From IMG/VR virus record IMGVR_UViG_3300040811_000707, positions 1 through 50,650 of that record: a stretch of 50,650 bases of DNA. One strand, given 5' to 3'. The translations under genes and the position numbers were made by a program. The notes under the pieces are model-generated. The model searched no databases and was not told where the DNA came from. It saw nothing but the letters and a program-made list of their open reading frames with translations. This DNA comes from a virus. Each line of letters begins with the position of its first letter. The stretch's first letter is position 1. This document shows positions 34,004 to 41,729 of the stretch, one piece after another.

Positions 34004-34678
34004 TTATGCGAAGGTAGAGGTGTTGTACTGCTCATATAGAGCTTCTGCTACCTCGTAGTCTTCTTTCTGAGCCCAGCCTTGAAGGTCAAGGTCGATATTC
34101 ATGTAACTGAACCCGCTCTTGCTTTCGACTGATTTGGAAGAAATCTTCCACAAAGAAGCAAATCGATCTCCGCCCTGAAGCGCGATCTTGCTATTCCAAG
34201 CCCTTGATGTTGCTAGCTTTGAGCCCGTGAAGTCGAATATGACTGGAGTGGTGTCAAGTTCCCCAGTTTCGGGGTTCTTGATCAACAGCAGATGCGCGTG
34301 GTTCTCTTTGATGTCCCACTCTTCGGGAACTTCTTGGGAGGAGACACACTCTTTGGCTGCTTGCTCGTTGTCAAAGCTGCCACCGTAACCGCCGCCTACC
34401 TCCATGTTGCGCCATACGGCCCACTCAACTTTGAAAGTAAGAGATAAGCAGTAGATCTCTGACATGACTTGTTTAGTCAGAGTGTTGATAAAGTCACCAA
34501 CATCAGCACCTGCAATGTGCTCTTTGTGGTGTTTGTCGACTTCGTTCGACATTTTTTGCAGCAACTTGATCCGGGGGACAACAATGTTTTGCCCTACGTT
34601 TTCGTTGCCACGACCAATGCCATCCAGTTTGATGTGTGCTGGTACTTTGTCGTCAAGTTTGATTGCTAAATTAGTCAT
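34004..34678 (-). CDS. Conserved phage DNA-metabolism protein, possibly ssDNA-binding
   Basis: 224 residues. LDGIGRGNENVGQNIVVPRI, then LLQKMSNEVDKH, AGADVGDFINTLT, WAVWRNMEVGGGYGG, GDRFASLWKISS, and WAQKEDYEVAEALY are blocks I recognise from a conserved family in marine and podovirus genomes without a proven role; position between primase/helicase and nuclease genes suggests single-strand DNA binding or recombination. The acidic C-terminal end is modest. The start codon lies inside ATTAG palindrome copy C, with GAGG upstream. Confidence 0.6.
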   Translation of the reverse strand: MTNLAIKLDDKVPAHIKLDGIGRGNENVGQNIVVPRIKLLQKMSNEVDKHHKEHIAGADVGDFINTLTKQVMSEIYCLSLTFKVEWAVWRNMEVGGGYGGSFDNEQAAKECVSSQEVPEEWDIKENHAHLLLIKNPETGELDTTPVIFDFTGSKLATSRAWNSKIALQGGDRFASLWKISSKSVESKSGFSYMNIDLDLQGWAQKEDYEVAEALYEQYNTSTFA

Positions 34679-34684
34679 GCTAAT
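34670..34684 (-). promoter_or_regulatory. ATTAG-N5-CTAAT palindrome, copy C
   Basis: ATTAG CATGA CTAAT in transcript direction. The start codon of the gene ending at 34004 is the ATG in the spacer, so as RNA the initiator would sit in the hairpin loop; as DNA a bound protein would cover the start. Confidence 0.7.
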
Positions 34685-34693
34685 ACCTCAAGG

Positions 34694-35059
34694 TTAGATT
34701 AAACGGATTGATAGTTTGCGAAGTTCTCGCTGTTTTACTCCAGGGATGTCAACGCCCATAGCCCACAGTTCTTTGCATGCGGTACTAGACAGCCGACGTT
34801 GTAATACTTCAAAGTTGCTGGTTTCGCTGAGCCATTCGAAGAATTGTTCCCAGTCATAGACTTCGGGCACAGTATCTTCGGTAACAGAAATGTTTGCTGC
34901 AGAGTTACCACCCTTTGTAGAGCCTTGTTCATCCAAGTTACGGATGCATTGCCAGTCGAGATCTTGCTTCTCTTTGTTAAGCTCTTTGAGTTCTGAATTT
35001 AGCTGGTCAATTTGTTGTTTGTTTTTGACGCGTGCGTCGATGAGTTCACCTAAGTTCAT
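34694..35059 (-). CDS. Unknown protein with N-terminal coiled coil
   Basis: 121 residues, Shine-Dalgarno GAGGAAAA. The first ~45 form a coiled coil (ARVKNKQQIDQLNSELKELN), followed by a Ser/Gly linker and a folded C-terminal part (EVYDWEQFFEWLSETSNFEV, CKELWAMGVDIPGVKQ, ELRKLSIRL). The end (W..G..IPGV...ELRKLSIRL) suggests a small DNA-metabolism partner, but I do not recognise the family. Overlaps the helicase stop by 4 bases. Confidence 0.6.
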   Translation of the reverse strand: MNLGELIDARVKNKQQIDQLNSELKELNKEKQDLDWQCIRNLDEQGSTKGGNSAANISVTEDTVPEVYDWEQFFEWLSETSNFEVLQRRLSSTACKELWAMGVDIPGVKQRELRKLSIRLI

Positions 35060-36405
35060 GCTGTTTTCCTCAGTTGGTTTAGTTTGTTTAGTACGTTTAA
35101 TAAGTCTTCCATTCGTCCAAGTTTGTCTTGAAGCTTTTCGTAGACATCAGGTTCCCAGGTGTCGCGAGCAGCGATCTGTATTACCTCGGTCTTTTTAGTT
35201 TGACCAGCACGGTAGATACGACGGTTGAACTGCTGATAGTGCTCAGCGTTGTACGTGGGTGATGCCCAGATAACAGATGTGGCACGAGTAAGAGTGAGTC
35301 CGTGGCCAGCAGATTGTGGATGTGCAAAGACAACCTGGAGCTGACCTGCTTGCATGCGGTCAACGATGTCCTTGCGTTTTTTGGCGGGGGTACTGCCGTC
35401 GATAAAGTCGTATTTGATATCGGCTTTTTGAGAAAGCTCGGTTAGTTTTTCGCGTTCATGACGCCAGTTGAATGCCACCAGGCTGTGGTCGCGTGCTTGT
35501 ATAAGGTCCATAACAAGCTCGTATCGTGCATCATGAACCATGAGCGATGATCCATGGTCATCATACACAGCGCCGGTACACAGCTGTAGGAGCTTTTTGA
35601 CCTTAGCACCTGCGTGGATAGCGTTGATAGTGCCCTTACCGGTATACAGCACGGAATCTTCCGCCAGGGTGTTGTATTGCTGCAGGATTTTAGGTGGCAG
35701 GTCGACGTACATGGTGTTGACTGACTGCTCCGGCATATCTAGGCAGTCTTCAAGCGTGTAACGCACGTTAATATCTTTTATAGCAGCAGCGATTATTTCT
35801 TGAGCTTCTGGCTTGTCTACCCATACATTTGCAAAGCCATTGAATTGAGGTGTGCATACAGCGCCACGGAATCCGTAGAAGCGTTTGCCTAGCCGCTCAC
35901 CATCGTCAACAAGCAACGCCGGGTGCCAGATGTCTAAAATTGTGTTGCTGTTTGGGGTGCCCGACATAGCGATGCGATATTCAAAGTGCTCCGCAAGGCG
36001 GGCAGCAGCTTTACTACGTTGGCTGTCTTTATTTTTGAACGCAGTAAACTCGTCGATGCACAATGTGTCGAAGCCGTTCAGATACTGTTTGTTTTTCATT
36101 AGCCATTTAACGGCGTCATGATTTGTGATGACAATATCTACGTCTGCTTTGAATGCCTCGGCACGATTACGTGCGTATGCAACAGCGTATTTCAGTCCTG
36201 GTTGGAATTTGGCGCAGTCGTCTCCCCAACTGGCAGCGAGGATGCTGAGTGGGGCAAGGACGAGAAGCTTACCTTCACGCCGTTGGGCGTAAGCGTCGAG
36301 TACAGAACGTGTTTTGCCTGTGCCGGGATCGCTTGTGATGAGAACTCGGGGGTTATCGAGTATGAACTGAGTTGTTGTTGCTTGGTGCTCAAAGGGTTTT
36401 TGCAT
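35056..36405 (-). CDS. SNF2-type SF2 helicase
   Basis: 449 residues with all SF2/SNF2 motifs: Q-motif region (FEHQATTTQFIL), Walker A DPGTGKT (26-32), motif II IDEFT (~118) in place of DEAH, motif III MSGTPNSN (~155), and in the second RecA domain FAHPQSAGHGLTLTRAT and QFNRRIYRAGQTKKTEVI (motifs V and VI with the arginine finger). Phage members unwind or remodel DNA in replication or recombination. Length is normal for stand-alone phage SNF2 helicases. Ribosome site is weak. Confidence 0.92.
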   Translation of the reverse strand: MQKPFEHQATTTQFILDNPRVLITSDPGTGKTRSVLDAYAQRREGKLLVLAPLSILAASWGDDCAKFQPGLKYAVAYARNRAEAFKADVDIVITNHDAVKWLMKNKQYLNGFDTLCIDEFTAFKNKDSQRSKAAARLAEHFEYRIAMSGTPNSNTILDIWHPALLVDDGERLGKRFYGFRGAVCTPQFNGFANVWVDKPEAQEIIAAAIKDINVRYTLEDCLDMPEQSVNTMYVDLPPKILQQYNTLAEDSVLYTGKGTINAIHAGAKVKKLLQLCTGAVYDDHGSSLMVHDARYELVMDLIQARDHSLVAFNWRHEREKLTELSQKADIKYDFIDGSTPAKKRKDIVDRMQAGQLQVVFAHPQSAGHGLTLTRATSVIWASPTYNAEHYQQFNRRIYRAGQTKKTEVIQIAARDTWEPDVYEKLQDKLGRMEDLLNVLNKLNQLRKTA

Positions 36406-36415
36406 TTTTCATGTC

Positions 36416-36586
36416 TCATGATTTTTGGCCAATAACTTTTAGCTTGATTTCAGGTTCTTCAATAATGATTTCTTCAGGGTCAGGGTCCTCGTCTTCTTCG
36501 GTGTACTCAGAAGGAACGAGTTTTAATAGGAGAGTGCGGCCATCCCATTCGTAGTCATCGAGGGAGATCTCGACTTTGATCCGCAT
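36416..36586 (-). CDS. 56-residue acidic protein, unknown
   Basis: Excellent Shine-Dalgarno (AGGAGG) 6 bases before ATG 36586. MRIKVEISLDDYEWDGRTLL begins a short beta strand region; residues ~27-45 are nearly all Asp, Glu and Pro, and it ends KLKVIGQKS. No family recognised. Its charge suggests a DNA-mimic or a regulator binding a basic partner. It lies ~24 bases downstream of palindrome copy D. Confidence 0.6.
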   Translation of the reverse strand: MRIKVEISLDDYEWDGRTLLLKLVPSEYTEEDEDPDPEEIIIEEPEIKLKVIGQKS

Positions 36587-36603
36587 TTGTCCTCCTGACG
36601 CAG

Positions 36604-36711
36604 TTACGTATTAGTCACACTAATACAGTCATCAGAACAGTTCAATACCCGAGCGTTAAATTCTTTGTCCTGTAATAAGTACAGCAGGGCAATAAGCTGG
36701 ATCGCCATCAT
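36604..36711 (-). CDS. 35-residue peptide, unknown
   Basis: Starts ATGATG with a very good Shine-Dalgarno (AAGGAG) and an ATGA overlap with the upstream gene. The product is MMAIQLIALLYLLQDKEFNA followed by a short Cys-containing tail. The first 13 residues are hydrophobic, giving a possible membrane helix. The ATTAG palindrome copy D is inside its last codons. Small, but the ribosome site supports translation. Confidence 0.5.
   Translation of the reverse strand: MMAIQLIALLYLLQDKEFNARVLNCSDDCISVTNT
36610..36624 (-). promoter_or_regulatory. ATTAG-N5-CTAAT palindrome, copy D
   Basis: ATTAG TGTGA CTAAT in transcript direction; the arms extend to a 7-bp perfect stem (GTATTAG/CTAATAC), the longest of the set. 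It lies 24 bases before the 56-residue gene, inside the 3' end of the 35-residue gene. Confidence 0.7.
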
Positions 36712-37088
36712 GGTCGTCTCCTTACCTTCTTTGATTTTGGTTTAGGTGGAGGTTTTTCATGCTCCACGATGCTATTGCATATTTCCCGTGCAAGAGCCGC
36801 TTTTTCTGAACGATCGTATTTGCCTACGACTTTAATGTGGCTTGGCTTTAGTCGGTATGTTGACCAAAAGGCGGCTTCTGGCGGGTCTGTTGCGAGTTCA
36901 AATTCGATGTGGGTTCCGTCATCTCGCACGTAGAAACATCCGGAGATACGTCCTTTACTGTTGAGGAGTCCGTGTCCTTCGCTCTTTTCCTTTGTATTGC
37001 TCTTAGCAGGAGCAGTACTTCTATTGCGGTTATTAGTCTTGACAGCCAAATCATTGGTCCCCCTGTTTGTTATGGTCAAGCTTTGCAT
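36708..37088 (-). CDS. Unknown basic protein
   Basis: Up to 126 residues. The credible folded part is ISGCFYVRDDGTHIEFELAT through FWSTYRLKPSHIKVVGKY and AALAREICNSIVEHEK, ending in a Lys/Pro/Arg tail. The start is unclear: ATG 37088 lacks a ribosome site, while TTG 37049 has AGGGGG 8 bases upstream and would reduce the overlap with the preceding gene to nothing. An ATG at 37054 with an ATGA overlap opens a different frame that looks less protein-like. Function unknown. Confidence 0.55.
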   Translation of the reverse strand: MQSLTITNRGTNDLAVKTNNRNRSTAPAKSNTKEKSEGHGLLNSKGRISGCFYVRDDGTHIEFELATDPPEAAFWSTYRLKPSHIKVVGKYDRSEKAALAREICNSIVEHEKPPPKPKSKKVRRRP

Positions 37089-37233
37089 ATAAGACAACGA
37101 CAACAGCAAGCAGACCGAATACCGGAAGCATGACTGCGCCTAGGCTGACGGCTATTAAGTAGCTGAAGTAAAACAGCATAAACAACGCTGCAGCAGCTAC
37201 CAGGTATTGAATTGTTTGTAGTATGTGTTTCAT
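37051..37233 (-). CDS. Small two-span membrane protein
   Basis: 60 residues from ATG 37233 (Shine-Dalgarno GAGG, 6 bases). Two hydrophobic helices (~9-27, YLVAAAALFMLFYFSYLIAV; ~30-48, LGAVMLPVFGLLAVVVVLY) precede a charged tail (AKLDHNKQGDQ). It begins 14 bases after a terminator, so it may need readthrough. Could be involved in superinfection exclusion or membrane targeting; unknown. Confidence 0.6.
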   Translation of the reverse strand: MKHILQTIQYLVAAAALFMLFYFSYLIAVSLGAVMLPVFGLLAVVVVLYAKLDHNKQGDQ

Positions 37234-37246
37234 AACGACCTCGCAT

Positions 37247-37273
37247 AAAAAAAGACCCCGCATAAGCGAGGTC
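37247..37273 (-). terminator. Rho-independent terminator after the lipoprotein gene
   Basis: On the minus strand, GACCTCGC-TTAT-GCGGGGTC (8 bp with one G-T pair) is followed by seven T. It ends the lipoprotein transcript, isolating that gene from the downstream early genes. Confidence 0.9.
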
Positions 37274-37283
37274 AATAGGAGTG

Positions 37284-37302
37284 TCCCAATGAAGCATTGG
37301 GA
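37284..37302 (-). terminator. Second hairpin after the lipoprotein gene
   Basis: A perfect 8-bp stem TCCCAATG-CTT-CATTGGGA lies between the lipoprotein stop and the true terminator. It lacks its own T tract, so it may protect the 3' end or help termination. Confidence 0.6.
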
Positions 37303-37313
37303 TTGGAGCCCCC

Positions 37314-38228
37314 TTACGGAGCGCAGTTAATGCTTACGGACCCGTCTGCGTTAACTGTTGAAGTACACGAAACCTGTGGTACGTTGGCCATAATTTCTGC
37401 GATTGCTGATTGGTAATCAGACCAGACAGTGCTGAACAAGTTGTTGTTTGCAGCGTCCATGTTTAGCATGTTTTCGTAGCCTGCTAAGCTGACCTCGGTA
37501 ATACCGCTCATTCCCGCAAGTCCAAGGGTGCTGGCAGTGTCTAGTCCAGCTGTGCCCATTGTGACAGTCGCGTCGAGGCCCGCATTGCCAAGATCTACTA
37601 GTGAGGTGAATCCAGCGGCTCCGAGGTTGGTTAGGTTATCCATTCCTGTGACGCCAAGTTGAGTTGTACTGTTTAGGCCAACTGTCGCAATAGCGGTATT
37701 CGCGTCAAATCCTGCAGTACCAAGATTGGTGAGGTTGTCCATGCCGGTGGTGCCAAGAGCAACCATCCCGTCTACGAATGGGGTGTAATCGACGTTGCCC
37801 GCGATCTGGCCCATATCGACGAACGAGCCATACATTGCCTGTTGAGTCGTGGCATCTGCAGAGATGCGGGCTAGATCTACGTCAGCGTTATACCTAGCCA
37901 TGGTTTTAGCGGAGTCGGCCTGCATCCACATCATGCCCAAGCTGGTAACTGGCGTTGCTAGAATGGACGCCCATTGTAGAGCTTGAGATTGCTGAGGGAC
38001 TGGCTGAACCGTGGGGGTTTGGGTCAGAGCTAAGGCCATTACTGCTGCACTTGCCGCTTGACCGTCACCCGCTGCTGCAATTTTTGAAAGAGCTTCAAAC
38101 TTTGCTTGGGAGGCTACAGCATTAGCTTCTGCTGCTTTTTGTACTGCTTCGTAGTATTGAGATGAGCTAGAAGCACATCCGCTTAGTACAAGAATGCAGC
38201 TAATAGCTGCTAACATTTTGTGTTTCAT
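37314..38228 (-). CDS. Phage lipoprotein with 11-residue repeats
   Basis: 304 residues, Shine-Dalgarno GGGAGG. The N-terminus MKHKMLAAISCILVLSGC is a lipoprotein signal with a lipobox (LSGC, Cys18). After an Ala/Gln-rich helical section (~25-145), residues ~159-257 are nine consecutive 11-residue repeats of form G-x-x-G-Φ-x-x-x-x-x-Φ (e.g. GTTGMDNLTNL, GAAGFTSLVDL, GTAGLDTASTL). The C-terminal part has two Cys (SCTST, INCAP) that may form a disulfide. Likely exported and membrane-anchored; with its own terminator it could be a lysogeny or superinfection-exclusion gene. Function is inferred. Confidence 0.72.
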   Translation of the reverse strand: MKHKMLAAISCILVLSGCASSSSQYYEAVQKAAEANAVASQAKFEALSKIAAAGDGQAASAAVMALALTQTPTVQPVPQQSQALQWASILATPVTSLGMMWMQADSAKTMARYNADVDLARISADATTQQAMYGSFVDMGQIAGNVDYTPFVDGMVALGTTGMDNLTNLGTAGFDANTAIATVGLNSTTQLGVTGMDNLTNLGAAGFTSLVDLGNAGLDATVTMGTAGLDTASTLGLAGMSGITEVSLAGYENMLNMDAANNNLFSTVWSDYQSAIAEIMANVPQVSCTSTVNADGSVSINCAP

Positions 38229-38243
38229 GGCTAACCTCCCTTG

Positions 38244-39023
38244 TTAGCTAACACCCCATTGGCATTGAGGGTCGTCACCTTGGCGATATGAACACCATCG
38301 ACATGAGTTTTTTGATGGTGTTGGATTAAACTCCGTTTCAGTTGTCATCTTGACGGCGCGTGCGTTAAAAGCCGGGAAGAATTCCATGGCTTCTGCTCGC
38401 GTGTAGGAGCGTTTAGTTGTCTCGTTTTTATCCAAGTACCACAGCTCAGTCTGGACAAACTCAAGATCTGGATATCGCAAAAATGTTGCTATGGCATAGA
38501 GAAGGGCCTGCTGCGAATGGCTGATTTCGTTGCCAAATTTTTTGCCAGTTTTATAGTCGATGACTCGTGCGCTTTGTTCGTCTTGATGCACTAAAGCGTC
38601 GAGTTTGATGCGAGCCCATGTGCGACCTTCCATCCAGCCGCATATTTCCCATTCTTTAGTAAAGCCCCATTCACCTTCGAGTTCGACTTGTGCTTCTGCG
38701 TACAAGTGCCGCAGTTCATCAAAAGCATCTTCAAATTTTTTGAGGCTGTCGGGTAATTCACCAAGTTCGCCTTTAACGTAGTCTTCAGCTTCTTGGTGAA
38801 TTTGCGTACCACGATCTGCGGCTGGACTGCTTGGCTCGGGTACTTTTTTGACACGTTGTATATAAGAGCGATAAGGGCATTCTTCGAATACTTTGAGAGC
38901 AGAATAAGACCAAGCAATTATTGGCCCTAGTTCGGTAGGAGCAGCTGTGATTTTTTCTGCGTCAGGGCGAGAGTCCTGCGTAAGTGCAACAGTCATATTG
39001 GGGTCCGACGTAATGTCAGACAT
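38244..39023 (-). CDS. RecB/Cas4-like PD-(D/E)xK exonuclease
   Basis: 259 residues. Motifs: SALKVFEECPYRSY (Cys49), RGTQIH (His76), RIKLDALV (Asp142), VIDYKTG (Asp156, Lys158) and QQALLYA (Gln171-172), then CRWCSYRQ (Cys241, Cys244) and Cys254. The four-cysteine arrangement fits an iron-sulfur cluster as in Cas4/AddB-type nucleases. It would trim DNA ends in recombination-dependent replication. No ribosome site is seen; its start is 9 bases from the primase stop and inside palindrome copy E, so translation may be coupled. Confidence 0.88.
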   Translation of the reverse strand: MSDITSDPNMTVALTQDSRPDAEKITAAPTELGPIIAWSYSALKVFEECPYRSYIQRVKKVPEPSSPAADRGTQIHQEAEDYVKGELGELPDSLKKFEDAFDELRHLYAEAQVELEGEWGFTKEWEICGWMEGRTWARIKLDALVHQDEQSARVIDYKTGKKFGNEISHSQQALLYAIATFLRYPDLEFVQTELWYLDKNETTKRSYTRAEAMEFFPAFNARAVKMTTETEFNPTPSKNSCRWCSYRQGDDPQCQWGVS

Positions 39024-39036
39024 TAGTGTAGCTAAT
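39022..39036 (-). promoter_or_regulatory. ATTAG-N5-CTAAT palindrome, copy E
   Basis: ATTAG CTACA CTAAT in transcript direction, overlapping both the primase stop and the nuclease start codon (CTAATG). Confidence 0.7.
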
Positions 39037-41530
39037 TACTGGAAGTTCGCAAGAGGGCAGCGTCTTCATTTGTAAAATAAGTTTTGATGACCGATTGTAA
39101 CGATAGGTCATCAGTACGCCATTTGACATAAACGCCTCGAATGGCATTTGCATCTCGGCCTGCGTCAGCGGCCCGCTTCCTTACTATCTCTATGTTGTTG
39201 CGATTTAGACGCTTTTTAAAGTCAATTGGTGATAATGGGGGTCTGGCTTCTGTCAGTACATTATATACGACACGCAGTGCGTCAGTAGGTATGACGCTGT
39301 ATCTATCTGCGTGAGCATCTGCTACCCAGCTTTTTACAAAGCGTTGTGCTGCATCGATTTCACCGGAGTTCATGACATTAGTGATTCGGATATCAAGAAC
39401 GTCGTTAAACCAGTCCAAAGCACCTTCTTTGAGGCTGGAGCAGAATTCTTCAAATACACTGAGAGACGCTGTTTTCATTAGGCGTTTAGCGTCGTTATCC
39501 ACAGGCATGCGAACCAACGACTCGTTGTATTTAAATGTTTCTAGTGCTCCAGCAAAATGAAGCAATTCTTTTGCGATGAGCGGGAACTCCGATGCTATTT
39601 CTGGATGCTTATCCAAAAGCTTTTGTTCTTGGCGGGGGGCGATGTTGTAACGCCGATCACCCGGCTCGATGCGAATTGCGTCTACGTGGTTGGTCAAGAA
39701 AATAAAGCTTGTATAGTTAGGAACTTCTATTTGATTGCTTCGCATTTTGCGGATAGTAACGCTTGGTTCAGTTATCTGGTTTTTGAGCTTGTTAGCGACT
39801 TTCTGTGTAGCAGCACTACTTGCCATGTGAAATTCATCAACAACGCAAACAAGCGCTTGCTGAAGATATGAGTTGAATTGCTCTTCAAGGTTCTCAAGAG
39901 TCTTTACTGGTGCCTGTTCTTCGCTAAATAAAGGGCGAAGTACTTGGTAAGCAAAGACACCTTTACCGGTCCCTGGGACGCCGCTTAGTACCCATGCGGT
40001 TTTTGCCTTTTCTTTCGTCTGATAAATGTAAGCCAGCCAATTAAAGAAGCGTTCTATTTCTTGCTGCCCATCACCTAATATGTGTTTCATTAGCTTATAG
40101 ATAGTAGGGCATTTGTCTTGGATTTTTGAGACATAGCCTAGTTCCAGAGCTTCAGCTGGTTTGATTGCGTTATTCATGTACATGGTGCGTTTGAACGTGT
40201 TGACACGGTAGGGCACTGAAGTCAGATCTACAGTAGGCCCTGTGTTAGTCGGGTCAAACGACATGTCAGCATCTGGCACAAAGTCAGGTGCTGGGCGACC
40301 ATGCGAGCGCATAAAGTCTTCTATTGACTGACGGGAGGTTGGTTTAAGCGTTTCAAATTCGCTGATGTTTGGGTTGTATATCCCGTTCCAATAGGTGTCA
40401 GTGTTGAAGTCACGAAACACGACCGGGTAATCTGCTTTTCCTTCTTTCTTCATCTCCTCATCAAAGAGATCAAAAATTGACTTATAGAAGTCGCTGTCTG
40501 CCTGCTCAATTAGGAAGATTGGCTCACCCTTGAAGTTGTGCATGTACGTTGGGTTTTCAAGGTTAAACCAGTAGGCGTTGCTGTCTCCGCCGTTGATATT
40601 GCATCGGATAAAGGGCGAGTTAGTAGTGTCGGCAATTACTATTGACATGCGATCTGGATTTAGCAGCACTTCATGAGGCTGCTTGTCGATGTCCATTACC
40701 TTGATCTTTTCTGCAATCTTGCGGAGACCGCTGCTTTCTCGAAGCTTATTTTTTATTGTTTGGCTGTTTTCATAAACCTGTTGCGGGCTGAGATTTGCAA
40801 CAAGGTTAGCTAGCTGCAGCCGAGGCTTCTGCTTATCCACTAACACAATTCGGTCATCTGCTGACGCAAAAGGATCTTTGCTTGGGTCTGCAAAAGTTGG
40901 GGGTGCTATAAATATCAGTTTACTTGCATCTGCAACGCTTATGTCCAGCGGATACTTTAATGACTGCCCGTTTACGCTCAGCTCAAGCTGGTTTTTAAAC
41001 AAGTCATTTGTGTAGTTAATATGCTGTAGCCACAGCTTGACTGTCTTTGCAGGAAGGGGAACATCTAAAAGCATGAATATGTGCATGCTTATGGCATTGT
41101 CTTTGAACCCTATACTGGATGACGCTTGTGCGATGTAGCTTACATTTTGCAGCTCGCTGGGCATACACCGTAGCAGGGCTTCGGCGATGTCTTTGAACTT
41201 TTTACTGTCGATGTTCCAGTAAGGAGCAAAGTTGTGCCCAGGCAAAGATATGCCGTCAAAGTCAAGAACAAGCAAATTAGTTGGCTGCGCTCGGTCAGTT
41301 GTGCCTGCTCGACTTTCTTCTATAAGAGGGCGCTTGAGGTTGCCTTTAAGGAGACAGTGGCCTAAAGCTGCATGTTCTACAACTGTGTCATAGAGTTCTG
41401 CGATATTGCTGATGTCGTGTTCGTATGATGTGACTTTTTTAACGTGTGGATATGGTGTGAAGTTATTTTCGCCGTCGTGGTGTTTACTGAGATTACGACC
41501 GTTTGAGGCCCCCAGAAATGTAACTCTCAT
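39032..41530 (-). CDS. Primase-helicase (AEP-like N-terminus, SF3 helicase)
   Basis: 832 residues. The N-terminal third has LLVLDFDG (Asp90, Asp92) and SSSIGFKDNAISMHIF (~137-152), the DxD and S..H motifs of archaeo-eukaryotic primase-like domains. The C-terminal half has a helicase: Walker A GVPGTGKG (517-524), Walker B VCVVDEFH (562-567), and sensor FLTNHVD (~611). This fusion primes and unwinds DNA at the fork. Its Shine-Dalgarno AGGA lies in the loop of palindrome copy F, 8 bases before ATG. Confidence 0.88.
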   Translation of the reverse strand: MRVTFLGASNGRNLSKHHDGENNFTPYPHVKKVTSYEHDISNIAELYDTVVEHAALGHCLLKGNLKRPLIEESRAGTTDRAQPTNLLVLDFDGISLPGHNFAPYWNIDSKKFKDIAEALLRCMPSELQNVSYIAQASSSIGFKDNAISMHIFMLLDVPLPAKTVKLWLQHINYTNDLFKNQLELSVNGQSLKYPLDISVADASKLIFIAPPTFADPSKDPFASADDRIVLVDKQKPRLQLANLVANLSPQQVYENSQTIKNKLRESSGLRKIAEKIKVMDIDKQPHEVLLNPDRMSIVIADTTNSPFIRCNINGGDSNAYWFNLENPTYMHNFKGEPIFLIEQADSDFYKSIFDLFDEEMKKEGKADYPVVFRDFNTDTYWNGIYNPNISEFETLKPTSRQSIEDFMRSHGRPAPDFVPDADMSFDPTNTGPTVDLTSVPYRVNTFKRTMYMNNAIKPAEALELGYVSKIQDKCPTIYKLMKHILGDGQQEIERFFNWLAYIYQTKEKAKTAWVLSGVPGTGKGVFAYQVLRPLFSEEQAPVKTLENLEEQFNSYLQQALVCVVDEFHMASSAATQKVANKLKNQITEPSVTIRKMRSNQIEVPNYTSFIFLTNHVDAIRIEPGDRRYNIAPRQEQKLLDKHPEIASEFPLIAKELLHFAGALETFKYNESLVRMPVDNDAKRLMKTASLSVFEEFCSSLKEGALDWFNDVLDIRITNVMNSGEIDAAQRFVKSWVADAHADRYSVIPTDALRVVYNVLTEARPPLSPIDFKKRLNRNNIEIVRKRAADAGRDANAIRGVYVKWRTDDLSLQSVIKTYFTNEDAALLRTSSN

Positions 41531-41532
41531 AA

Positions 41533-41547
41533 ATTAGTCCTGCTAAT
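41533..41547 (-). promoter_or_regulatory. ATTAG-N5-CTAAT palindrome, copy F, primase ribosome site
   Basis: ATTAG CAGGA CTAAT in transcript direction. The loop CAGGA is both the Shine-Dalgarno of the primase gene and a GGA-in-loop CsrA target. The palindrome covers the csrA stop codon (TAG) and ends 2 bases before the primase ATG. Confidence 0.72.
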
Positions 41548-41728
41548 ATTGATCGGCAGATTTTTTATCTCGCGAGTGGCGAGTAATTTCTACTTCTGGA
41601 TCTGCTTCGAAAACGATTCTGACCTGATTGCGATCAATCCGGCCAACTGTCACGGTCGCAACTTCTTCGCCATCTTTTCGTATGGTGATCTTTTCGTTGA
41701 CTTTCCTTGTCAATACGAGTCGCGACAT
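41543..41728 (-). CDS. csrA: CsrA-family RNA-binding regulator
   Basis: 61 residues. SRLVLTRKVNEKITI, EVATVTVGRIDRNQVRIVFEA and DPEVEITRHSRD align over the whole length with bacterial CsrA/RsmA, including the LTR start (Arg8) and the Arg50 equivalent to Arg44 that binds GGA RNA. CsrA dimers block or activate translation by binding GGA in hairpin loops near ribosome sites. It sits between polA and the primase gene, whose ribosome site is a GGA hairpin. The spacer to polA is minimal and its Shine-Dalgarno weak. Confidence 0.88.
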   Translation of the reverse strand: MSRLVLTRKVNEKITIRKDGEEVATVTVGRIDRNQVRIVFEADPEVEITRHSRDKKSADQY

Positions 41729-41729
41729 A

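Noticed and set aside
36848-37054. Reading frame with an ATGA overlap start at 37054
   Set aside because: It overlaps the more protein-like frame of the gene at 36708; its product has low-complexity composition and no better ribosome site.
39557-39871. Rightward reading frame inside the primase gene
   Set aside because: Shadow of a well-supported gene on the other strand; composition is not protein-like.
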